The position numbers were made by a program, and so were the translations under genes. Below are positions 43,453 to 49,758 of a stretch of DNA of 49,758 nucleotides, piece after piece (the first letter of the stretch is position 1; the number at the start of each line of letters is the position of its first letter). Source of the DNA: Nocardia abscessus NBRC 100374 (GTDB lineage Bacteria > Actinomycetota > Actinomycetes > Mycobacteriales > Mycobacteriaceae); contig NZ_BAFP01000264.1 of the NCBI RefSeq assembly GCF_000308455.1, positions 1-49,758 on the forward strand. The letters run 5' to 3'. The notes beneath the pieces are model-generated. The model worked only from the letters and a program-made list of their open reading frames with translations. It had not been told where the DNA came from and did not search any database.

Positions 43453-44463
43453 ATGCGGGATACACAGGGCTACAGCGAGGCGACCGAACAGCCTCGAATC
43501 GCTTCGGTCCCGCTGTCGCACTTGTCGATCGAGGTCGGGCACTTCTACATCAACGACATCACCTCCGATATCGAACGCGTCGGCGCGGAGTTCCGCCGCA
43601 TCGTCCCTTTGGTGTCGGCCTTCATCGAGTCGGCCAAGGTGCAGTACGGCCCGAACGCCCGGGTGAGCACCTGCTACCTGATCGACGACTACTTCCAGCC
43701 CGACACCGATCCCTCCGTCATCCTCGCCAAGCTGCTGGACGCCGCCGAGGAGAACGGATTGGTCATCGACTATCTGGCGCGCGAGTCCGGCTGCTGGCGG
43801 GCCGCGAAGTTCGTCGACGGCGTGGCGTTCGGCGAGCCGATTCCGGTGGCGGAAATGGTGGCCGCGCGCATCGTCGCCGAGCCCGCGCCGCCGAGTACCG
43901 GGCGCAGGCCGCCGACCGCGGAGTCGGGATGGCTGTGCAACGGGCGCCGGTCCTCCGAGGACGAACGCGGCCAGGCCATGCGCCATCGAAGCTATCAGCC
44001 GCCGGAGGAGTTCGGCCGCCGGGAGCACTCGATCTTCCTCGACGTGGAATTGTGGAGCAGGCACATCGTCGACGGGGTGACGGTTCGGCGCTGGTCGTGC
44101 CCGTTCCTGGCCGCTGTCTGGCATCTGCTGCGGCTCGGCATGCTGCGCTACCACGGTGACGCCGTGGTGGACCCGCAACCGTGGCGCCGCGCGGATCTCA
44201 CGCCGCGCCGCTGGCAGGACATACCGCCGGTGGTGCAGCTCAATCCGTCCGCCGCGCCGTTCGCCGCCTACAAGACGCTGTCGATGCTGCCCAAGCGGTA
44301 CATCGGCATCGAGCACGCCGTGCGGCTGGTGCTCGACCACCTCGATCTCGACGACGATGTGGTCGAGCAGGTCATCACCCGTGGCGCCGAGGAGGTCCCG
44401 CCGGTACCGGTGCCGCGCGAGGTCAGCGAACGGCTCTCCCACCTGCTGCTCGACGGGGCCTGA
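43453..44463 (+). CDS. SCO2522 family protein
   Basis: 336 residues, soluble, function unknown. The N-terminal third has LSIEVGHFYINDITSDIERVGAEFRRIVPLVSAFIESAKV followed by STCYLIDDYF, suggesting an alpha/beta domain with an acidic DD pair. The middle contains SGWLCNGRRSSEDERGQAMRH, and the rest is helical. It is assigned to the SCO2522 family mainly by its fixed position between the ParA-like and SCO2521-like genes. The start abuts the previous stop. Confidence 0.7.
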   Translation: MRDTQGYSEATEQPRIASVPLSHLSIEVGHFYINDITSDIERVGAEFRRIVPLVSAFIESAKVQYGPNARVSTCYLIDDYFQPDTDPSVILAKLLDAAEENGLVIDYLARESGCWRAAKFVDGVAFGEPIPVAEMVAARIVAEPAPPSTGRRPPTAESGWLCNGRRSSEDERGQAMRHRSYQPPEEFGRREHSIFLDVELWSRHIVDGVTVRRWSCPFLAAVWHLLRLGMLRYHGDAVVDPQPWRRADLTPRRWQDIPPVVQLNPSAAPFAAYKTLSMLPKRYIGIEHAVRLVLDHLDLDDDVVEQVITRGAEEVPPVPVPREVSERLSHLLLDGA

Positions 44464-44464
44464 G

Positions 44465-45436
44465 ATGGCCGCGACCACGCCCCTGGTCGTCCTCGGTGAA
44501 GTGCGCACCTGCCTGCTGCCCTCGGCGACCGCGCTAACCGGAGCGGAGGCCTGCGATTTGCTGGCGCTCATGCCCGGCTGCACGGTGCGGTGGCGGGAGC
44601 GGCCGGGCACGCTGGCGGTGTCGCCGACCACCGCGGTCGGCGTCGACTGCGATCTGGCCCTGGGTGAGCAGACCGCGCACATCGTCGGAACCGTGGCGAC
44701 CAGTGCGGTTCTGTCCGGCGGACGCGTGCTGCAATCCACCGCGCGCACCCGGGTGGTGCGCGCCGCGGGACGGCGCAGACAGACTTGGTCGCACTATCTC
44801 AGCCAGAAGGGCGTGACCGAGGTCATCAGTCGCATTCCCGAAAGAGCCACCGCCGGTGCGGCTTTGGCCGAGGGATACCTCGCCGGGCCGGTCGACGCCG
44901 ACACACTGGACCTGGCCTCGATCAGTGAACGCCTGCTCGCTCGCCTGCGCGCCGACACCAGGCTGGATCAGAAGCCGCCGGTGCGGGCAGGCGCCACCCG
45001 GCTGCGCTGGGTCGCCCGGATCGGGGGCAGTGCCGGTCCCTCGGCCGCCCTGCACCTGGACGACGCCACTGTCCGAACGGTTCGGATGATCGTGCGCGAC
45101 GAGGCGGACCTCGATGCGGCGCAACGGTTCTGCGAGGATCTGGCCGCGCACGACTGGCTGCTGACCGTCGTCGCCGACGCGCTGGCCGAGGCCGACCGCT
45201 TCCCCTCGCACCGCCGGGAACGCACCGACATCCTGGCCCCGGTGCTCGAAGACCTCACCGGACTGTGGATGCCGGGAGCGCACACCCCGGCCTCGATGCG
45301 TGCGTTGTGGCGGGAGCTCCAGGTCGACCCCGGCTTGTCCCGCCAATGGAACACCCTCGTCGCACGGCTTCGCGACCGTATCGCCGTGGCGACCCTGGAC
45401 GCGCTGCGGCACAAGGCCTTCGACACCGAATGGTAG
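44465..45436 (+). CDS. SCO2521 family protein
   Basis: 323 residues, soluble, function unknown. It begins PLVVLGEVRTCLLPSATAL and contains an arginine-rich helix (RTRVVRAAGRRRQTWSHYLSQKG, about 97-119). The ATG at 44465 is chosen because it lies one base after the SCO2522 stop; the longer frame upstream is a shadow. It is the last gene of the cassette and converges tightly, with a 12-base gap, on the channel-like gene. The SCO2525-type methyltransferase that accompanies these genes in Streptomyces is not in the window. Confidence 0.7.
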   Translation: MAATTPLVVLGEVRTCLLPSATALTGAEACDLLALMPGCTVRWRERPGTLAVSPTTAVGVDCDLALGEQTAHIVGTVATSAVLSGGRVLQSTARTRVVRAAGRRRQTWSHYLSQKGVTEVISRIPERATAGAALAEGYLAGPVDADTLDLASISERLLARLRADTRLDQKPPVRAGATRLRWVARIGGSAGPSAALHLDDATVRTVRMIVRDEADLDAAQRFCEDLAAHDWLLTVVADALAEADRFPSHRRERTDILAPVLEDLTGLWMPGAHTPASMRALWRELQVDPGLSRQWNTLVARLRDRIAVATLDALRHKAFDTEW

Positions 45437-45448
45437 CGGCCGATCCGG

Positions 45449-46270
45449 CTACATGCGGAACCACTTGCGCACCAGCAGGGCGAAGAACACCGACATCGAT
45501 ACCGTGCCCGTCCACGCTTCCACGGCGAACAGCGGCCGGGCGGCCGGGCGCAGATTCTCGGTGTCGCCGGGGCCCAGCGGATTGATGAAGCTGGTCACGC
45601 ACGTGTAGACGGTGGCAGCCGGTGAGGTATTTCCGCTCAGGACCAAAGCGGCGACGGTGAACAGCACCAACTGCACGGCAACCCAGCCGAGCAGCCAGGA
45701 CGGCCGGTAGCCGTGGCCGCACAGCACATACGACAGTTGCCCGGTCCAGCGCCGCCGGCCCGGCGGCAGCGCGAGCGTGCGGGCCCGGGCCAAGCGCAGA
45801 CCGCAGCGGTCCTCGGCCTCGTCGTCCTCGTTCATCCGGTACAGCGCGGCGCCTCTGCGATATGCCAGGGCCGCGTGACCGGGCAGCCGTGCCGCCGAGA
45901 GCTGTGCCCCCAACTGCTCGTACTCCTCGGCCAGCATGGTGTTCTGCCGACTGCTCAGCCGCAGCGGACCGCGGAATTCGACCTCCGCAGCCAGCAGCGC
46001 CGCCGGAATCGCGCTCGGCACCCGCCAGCCCGCTTCGTCGGGCCCCGGTTGCCGCGCGGCGGCGTACAGGTGCCGGAACACCAGGGAGTCGGAGTGGCGC
46101 CGCGTAGTGGGCGGGTCGTAGTCGGCGAGGATCGCCTCGGCATGCGTGGCGAACCGCTCCAGCGCTTCTTGCTCGGTGCGACCGCCCCGATCGATCTCGG
46201 CCGTGTATTCGTCTGCGCGGCGGGTGATCCGGGTCGAGACCGATGCGACGAAGGGCGAAATCTCCCCCAT
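45449..46270 (-). CDS. Two-helix pore-domain-like membrane protein with helical cytosolic domain
   Basis: 273 residues. Residues 1-185 are soluble and helical with many charges. A CGHGYRPSWLLGW segment leads into a first transmembrane helix (about 191-214), then a short loop and a second helix (about 246-268) ending in VRKWFRM. The loop VYTCVTSFINPLGPGD has the outline of a potassium-channel pore loop (Ion_trans_2 type), but with LGPGD where a selectivity filter would read VGYGD or similar. A channel function is therefore doubtful. It lies one base after the GNAT stop, so the two form an operon. Confidence 0.7.
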   Translation of the reverse strand: MGEISPFVASVSTRITRRADEYTAEIDRGGRTEQEALERFATHAEAILADYDPPTTRRHSDSLVFRHLYAAARQPGPDEAGWRVPSAIPAALLAAEVEFRGPLRLSSRQNTMLAEEYEQLGAQLSAARLPGHAALAYRRGAALYRMNEDDEAEDRCGLRLARARTLALPPGRRRWTGQLSYVLCGHGYRPSWLLGWVAVQLVLFTVAALVLSGNTSPAATVYTCVTSFINPLGPGDTENLRPAARPLFAVEAWTGTVSMSVFFALLVRKWFRM

Positions 46271-46271
46271 G

Positions 46272-46748
46272 TCACGAGTCTAGCGGTCGGCCTCTCAGCC
46301 GGTACTCGAAAACGTCCCGGGGCTCGCCCGGCCCGAAATACCGGTGGTCGTGCTCGACGAATTCGAATCCGGCTCGCTTGAACAGATTGCTGGCCAGCTG
46401 GTTGTCCGGCCGCACGGTCAGATACATCACCTCGGCGCCCACGGTCCGGCACGTCTGGAGGGTGCGCTTCAGCAGCGCGCGACCGTAGCCCCCTCCTTGG
46501 TACCGCTTGGCCACCGCGAACGTGAACAGCAGCGCCCGGCCGGACTTCTCCAAGGTCAGCGCGTAACCGATCACCGCACCGTCCACCTCCGCAACCAACC
46601 ACTCGGATCCGTGCAGATCGAACAGCTGGCGCAACATCAGATATCGGTACGGCTCGGCGAACACCTCGGCCTCGATGGCCGCGATGTCTTCGATATCGGC
46701 GAAGCAGGCCTGCCGGTATTCCGGCTGAGGCGCTGTGGCGAAGTTCAT
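46272..46748 (-). CDS. GNAT family N-acetyltransferase
   Basis: 158 residues with the complete GNAT fold. The acetyl-CoA loop is RYQGGGYGRALLKRTL (about 83-98), preceded by the beta-4 strand ALLFTFAV and followed by VMYLTVRPDN and NLFKRAGFEFVE. It resembles RimI-type enzymes that acetylate protein N-termini or small amines; the substrate is not evident. It is cotranscribed with the membrane protein downstream. Confidence 0.9.
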   Translation of the reverse strand: MNFATAPQPEYRQACFADIEDIAAIEAEVFAEPYRYLMLRQLFDLHGSEWLVAEVDGAVIGYALTLEKSGRALLFTFAVAKRYQGGGYGRALLKRTLQTCRTVGAEVMYLTVRPDNQLASNLFKRAGFEFVEHDHRYFGPGEPRDVFEYRLRGRPLDS

Positions 46749-46882
46749 GCGCTCCCTACTGCCAGGGCATAGGCCGTACGATTCCAGTTTAGGACGTCGG
46801 TTATCGACCGCGTCAGTGTAGAACTCGCGGAATCGTTCCCTCGGGCAGCAGGGCGTGTCGCATCCGCCTGCCGTGGCGGCGG

Positions 46883-47647
46883 CTACTTCGGCGGGAAGCG
46901 CAGGGCGCCGTCGAGCCGGATGACCTCTCCGTTGAGATAGTCGTTCTCGATGATGGCGGTGGCCAGCTTGGCGTATTCCTCGGAACGGCCCATGCGCTTG
47001 GGGAACGGTACCTGCGGGCCCCAGTAGGCCTCCAACCGGTCGGCGGCTTTGCCGTAGGCGGGGGTGTTGACGGTGCCCGGAGCGATGGTGACCACGCGGA
47101 TGCCCACCGGCGACAGGTCACGGGCGGCCACCAGGGTCATTCCGACCACGCCGCCTTTGGCCGCGGAGTAGGGAAGCTGGCCGATCTGTCCTTCGAACGC
47201 GGCGATCGAGGCGGTGTTCACGATGACGCCGCGCCCGCCCTCCTCCAGCGGATCGGTCTTCGCGATCGCGGCCGCCGAGAGGCGCAGGACGTTGAAGACG
47301 GCGGTCAGGTAGAACTCGATGGTGGTGCGGAAGCCGTCGAGCGACAGCGGCTCGCCGTCCTTGCCGATCAGGCGGCCGCCGGTCGCGGGACCACCGTGGG
47401 TGTCGACCGAGATGCGCAGCGGCCCCAGCGATTGCGCCTCCGCGATGGCGGCGCGCACGGAGTCCTCGTCGGTGGCGTCGGTGTGCACATAGCGGATCCC
47501 GAGTTCGGTCTCGAGCTGCTTGCCCTTCTCGTCGGCGACGTCGGCGACCACGATCTTCGCCCCCGCGGCGTGCAGGCGCCGCACGGTCGCCTCACCCAGG
47601 CCTCCGGTTCCACCGACGACGAGCGCGGAGCTTCCATTGATCTGCAT
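46883..47647 (-). CDS. SDR family 3-hydroxyacyl-CoA dehydrogenase (HSD10-like)
   Basis: 254 residues with a slightly altered NAD motif VVGGTGGLGEATVRRL and the catalytic triad S147, Y160 and K164 (NTASIAAFEGQIGQLPYSAAK). The pattern with LIGKDGEPLSLDGFRTTIEFYL and RMGRSEEYAKLATAIIEN is that of 17-beta-HSD10-type enzymes, which oxidise 3-hydroxyacyl-CoA or hydroxysteroids. It is divergent from the thiolase, the next step of a beta-oxidation round, across a shared operator-like element. Confidence 0.93.
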   Translation of the reverse strand: MQINGSSALVVGGTGGLGEATVRRLHAAGAKIVVADVADEKGKQLETELGIRYVHTDATDEDSVRAAIAEAQSLGPLRISVDTHGGPATGGRLIGKDGEPLSLDGFRTTIEFYLTAVFNVLRLSAAAIAKTDPLEEGGRGVIVNTASIAAFEGQIGQLPYSAAKGGVVGMTLVAARDLSPVGIRVVTIAPGTVNTPAYGKAADRLEAYWGPQVPFPKRMGRSEEYAKLATAIIENDYLNGEVIRLDGALRFPPK

Positions 47648-47683
47648 GGCATAATCCTATCTTGCAACTGTGGCTCTCGCTTT

Positions 47684-47700
47684 GAGAAAATGATGTTCTC
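47684..47700. promoter_or_regulatory. Operator-like element between SDR and thiolase genes
   Basis: GAGAA and TTCTC, extended to TGAGAA / TTCTCA, form an inverted repeat with seven bases between; the other sites have a five-base spacing between these arms. The right 15 bases match the shared element at 11 of 15. It lies 36 bases before the SDR start and 70 before the thiolase start. Confidence 0.45.
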
Positions 47701-47770
47701 ATGACTCTCTCGGCATGATCACCGAAAAGTCGCCGCGCCGCAATCGCGTCGCCCGGAATGGAGGCCTCCA

Positions 47771-48916
47771 ATGCCCGAAGCCGTCATCGTGTCCGCCCTG
47801 CGGACGCCCATCGGTACCGCACGGAAGGGAACGCTGCGCGACACCAACGCCTTCGACCTGGCCCACCACGTGGTGGGCGCGGTCGCCGATGGCCTCGACC
47901 GGTCCCGCATCGATGACGTCATCCTGGGCGAGGGGCGCTACGGCGGCGGCGTGCTGGCCCGGCACGCGGCCGTGACCACGGGGCTGACCACCGTGCCGGG
48001 CCTGGCGCAGAACCGGCACTGCGCGGCGGGAATGTCCGCGGTGCACACCGCGGCGGCCGGGATTCGCGCGGGCATGGACGAACTGGTGATCGCGGGCGGC
48101 GTGAATTCCGAGTCCACCGCCCCCAAAGCGCGATTCAGAGTCGGCGAGGACGAGTGGATCGATCCGTGGGTGTCGCCGAGTCACCCGGACCGCCCGGACG
48201 CCCCCGCGCTGGACATGTCCATCACCGTGGGCTGGAACGCCGCGGTCAAGGCGGGCATCTCGCGTGCCGATCTGGACGCCTGGGCCTTGCGCTCACACCG
48301 CAACGCGATCGCCGCGATCGACGAGGGCCGGTTCAAGGAAGAGATCGTGCCCATCGAGACCCCGCACGGGCTGTTCGACACCGACGAGCATCCTCGCCGC
48401 GACACCAGCCCGGAGAAATTGGCCTCGCTCAAAGTGCTGCACCCGGAGATCGAGGGCTTCTCGATCACCGCGGGCAATGCCTCCGGGGCCAACGACGGCG
48501 CCGCCGCGCTCGCCATCGCCAGCGACCGGCTGGGGTTGCCCGCGCTGGCCTACATCCGTTCGTGGTCGTCGGTGGGCGTCGATCCGGCCGACACCGGCCT
48601 CGCGCCGATCGAGGCGATCACCAAAGCGGTCTTCCGGGCCGGTATCTCGCTGTCCGCGGTACAGCTGATCGAGATCAACGAGGCCTTCACCTCGGTGCCG
48701 ATCGCGGCCATCCGGGCATTGGACCTCGACCCGGAGAAGGTGAACGTCAGCGGGAGCGGTTGCTCGCTCGGCCACCCGGTGGCCGCGACGGGAGCCAGGA
48801 TGATCGTCACGCTGGTGCACGAATTGCGCCGTCGCGGTGGGGGTCTCGGCATCGCGGCGATGTGTGCCGGCGGTGGCATGGGCGCGGCCACGGTCATCGA
48901 GGTCCCCGCTCCGTGA
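47771..48916 (+). CDS. Acetyl-CoA acyltransferase (thiolase)
   Basis: 381 residues of a degradative thiolase. The acylated cysteine is C84 (QNRHCAAGMSA), the active-site histidine is near 335 (SLGHPVAATGAR), the second cysteine near 365 (CAGGGMG), and NEAFTS replaces the usual NEAFA. It would cleave a 3-ketoacyl-CoA with CoA. The ATG at 47771 follows AATGGAGG. The MeaB-like gene starts 25 bases after its stop, and the SDR upstream supplies the likely 3-keto substrate. Confidence 0.94.
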   Translation: MPEAVIVSALRTPIGTARKGTLRDTNAFDLAHHVVGAVADGLDRSRIDDVILGEGRYGGGVLARHAAVTTGLTTVPGLAQNRHCAAGMSAVHTAAAGIRAGMDELVIAGGVNSESTAPKARFRVGEDEWIDPWVSPSHPDRPDAPALDMSITVGWNAAVKAGISRADLDAWALRSHRNAIAAIDEGRFKEEIVPIETPHGLFDTDEHPRRDTSPEKLASLKVLHPEIEGFSITAGNASGANDGAAALAIASDRLGLPALAYIRSWSSVGVDPADTGLAPIEAITKAVFRAGISLSAVQLIEINEAFTSVPIAAIRALDLDPEKVNVSGSGCSLGHPVAATGARMIVTLVHELRRRGGGLGIAAMCAGGGMGAATVIEVPAP

Positions 48917-48941
48917 TCGGATCGGGCAGCGGCGCACAAGG

Positions 48942-49758
48942 ATGGGCGTGACCCTGGAGCGGGCGACCGTCGCCGAGTTGCTGGCCCAGGCACGCGCCGG
49001 GTCGGCACGGGCGACGGGCCGCTTGCTCAGCCTGGTCGAGGGGGCCCGCCGCGACGAGGTCCAAGCGGCTCTGGAGCCCGGTAGCGTCCGGGTGATCGGT
49101 GTGACCGGCCCGCCCGGCGCGGGCAAGTCGACGACGATCGCGGCGCTTGTCGGCGTCTACCGGGCGCGCGGGCTGCGGGTCGCGGTCCTCGCGGTCGACC
49201 CGTCCTCGCCGTACAGCGGCGGAGCCCTGCTCGGGGACCGCATCCGCATGGCCCAGCACATCGATGACCCCGGCGTGCTGATCCGGTCGGTGGCGACGCG
49301 CGGGCACCTGGGCGGCCTGGCCGCCGCGGTGCCCGCCGCCATCGGCTTGCTCGCGGCACTGGGCTACGACGTCGTGCTGCTGGAGACCGTGGGTGTGGGG
49401 CAGTCGGAGATCGAGATCGCCGCCGTCGCGGACCCCACGCTGGTGATCCTGAATCCCGGTGCGGGCGACGCGGTGCAAGCCGCGAAGGCGGGCCTGCTGG
49501 AGGTGGCCGACCTGCTGGTGGTGAACAAGGCCGACCGGGAGGGCGCCGAGCAGACCGTGCGCGATCTGCGGGCGGAGTCCGCCGTGCCGATCCTCACCTT
49601 GGTCGCCGCGCGCGGCGAGCGGGTCACCGAACTGGCGGAGGCGATCGAGGCGCACCATCGCGCCGACACCCCGGCGCGGCGCACGGCTCGGGCCCGAGCC
49701 CAGATCCTTTCGCTGGCGCAGACCCGATTGCGCGCGCATGCCGAGCTGGACCGGCTGG
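48942..49758 (+). CDS. MeaB/ArgK-type GTPase, mutase chaperone (3' end outside window)
   Basis: The first 272 residues of a G3E-type GTPase; the window ends inside the gene. Walker A is GVTGPPGAGKSTT (about 49-61), followed by VLAVDPSSPYSGGALLGDRIRM, SVATRGHLGGLA, the switch segment VVLLETVGVGQSE and the guanine-specificity NKAD. These are MeaB hallmarks; MeaB loads and protects B12-dependent mutases using GTP. The two-chain mutase at 30662-32637 is the probable client, although they are 16 kb apart. ATG at 48942 has CAAGGA just upstream. Confidence 0.93.
   Translation, partial: MGVTLERATVAELLAQARAGSARATGRLLSLVEGARRDEVQAALEPGSVRVIGVTGPPGAGKSTTIAALVGVYRARGLRVAVLAVDPSSPYSGGALLGDRIRMAQHIDDPGVLIRSVATRGHLGGLAAAVPAAIGLLAALGYDVVLLETVGVGQSEIEIAAVADPTLVILNPGAGDAVQAAKAGLLEVADLLVVNKADREGAEQTVRDLRAESAVPILTLVAARGERVTELAEAIEAHHRADTPARRTARARAQILSLAQTRLRAHAELDRL

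Noticed and set aside
1..49758. CRISPR arrays, insertion sequences or prophage genes
   Set aside because: No direct-repeat/spacer pattern, transposase, integrase or phage structural gene was seen. The only tandem array has 21-bp units without unique spacers.

Overview
The window looks like a chromosomal segment of a high-GC, mycolic-acid actinobacterium, most likely Nocardia or a close relative. Supporting signs are a complete yrbE/mce operon, an F420-type LLM oxidoreductase, a LIP-type secreted lipase, a DIP1984-family gene, a cassette matching the SCO2521-SCO2524 families, frequent GTG/TTG starts and many ATGA-type overlaps. The genus is an inference, because no rRNA or other marker lies in the window.

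Layout. 1-513: end of a lipase gene. 762-4916 (+): cytochrome P450 and the hydratase / acylating acetaldehyde dehydrogenase / aldolase trio of a meta-cleavage lower pathway. 4984-12083 (-): amidohydrolase, two M24-fold proteins, a crotonase and a fused double CaiB-type CoA-transferase. 12553-13661 (+): TetR regulator and a coupled small protein. 13932-22753 (+): yrbEA-yrbEB-mceABCDEF. 22903-23373: DIP1984 family. 23598-28247 (-): three-subunit molybdenum hydroxylase (CoxLMS type), CoxG and a small ORF, opposite an XdhC/CoxI maturase (28628-29719). 29737-34674: SDR, two-chain B12-dependent acyl-CoA mutase, LLM oxidoreductase and CoA-transferase. 35067-40338: KshB-like ferredoxin reductase opposite acyl-CoA synthetase, two acyl-CoA dehydrogenase subunits and an enoyl-CoA hydratase. 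40677-45436: SCO2524-2523-2522-2521 cassette. 45449-46748: channel-like membrane protein and GNAT. 46883-end: SDR opposite thiolase and a MeaB-type GTPase that runs off the window.

Apart from the lipase, DIP1984, the SCO252x cassette and the channel/GNAT pair, the genes read as one dispersed catabolic programme. Mce would import a hydrophobic substrate; the P450, Mo-hydroxylase and ferredoxin reductase would oxidise it; the synthetase and CoA-transferases would make CoA esters; the dehydrogenases, crotonases, SDRs and thiolase would do beta-oxidation-like steps; hydratase-aldolase-aldehyde dehydrogenase would finish a ring fragment; and the mutase with MeaB would rearrange a branched acyl-CoA. 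The substrate is not known.

The main new observation is a near-palindromic element, consensus about GAGAATGGCATTCTC, at the promoters of six of these operons (616, 13898, 28533, 30621, 36163, 47684), with two weaker copies at 12263 and 12342. This suggests one regulator for the whole programme. Other points are a mutase with an altered active site, an M24 pair in which one partner has lost all five metal ligands, a SCO252x cassette with a variant ParA-type P-loop, and a 21-bp tandem array with palindromic cores.
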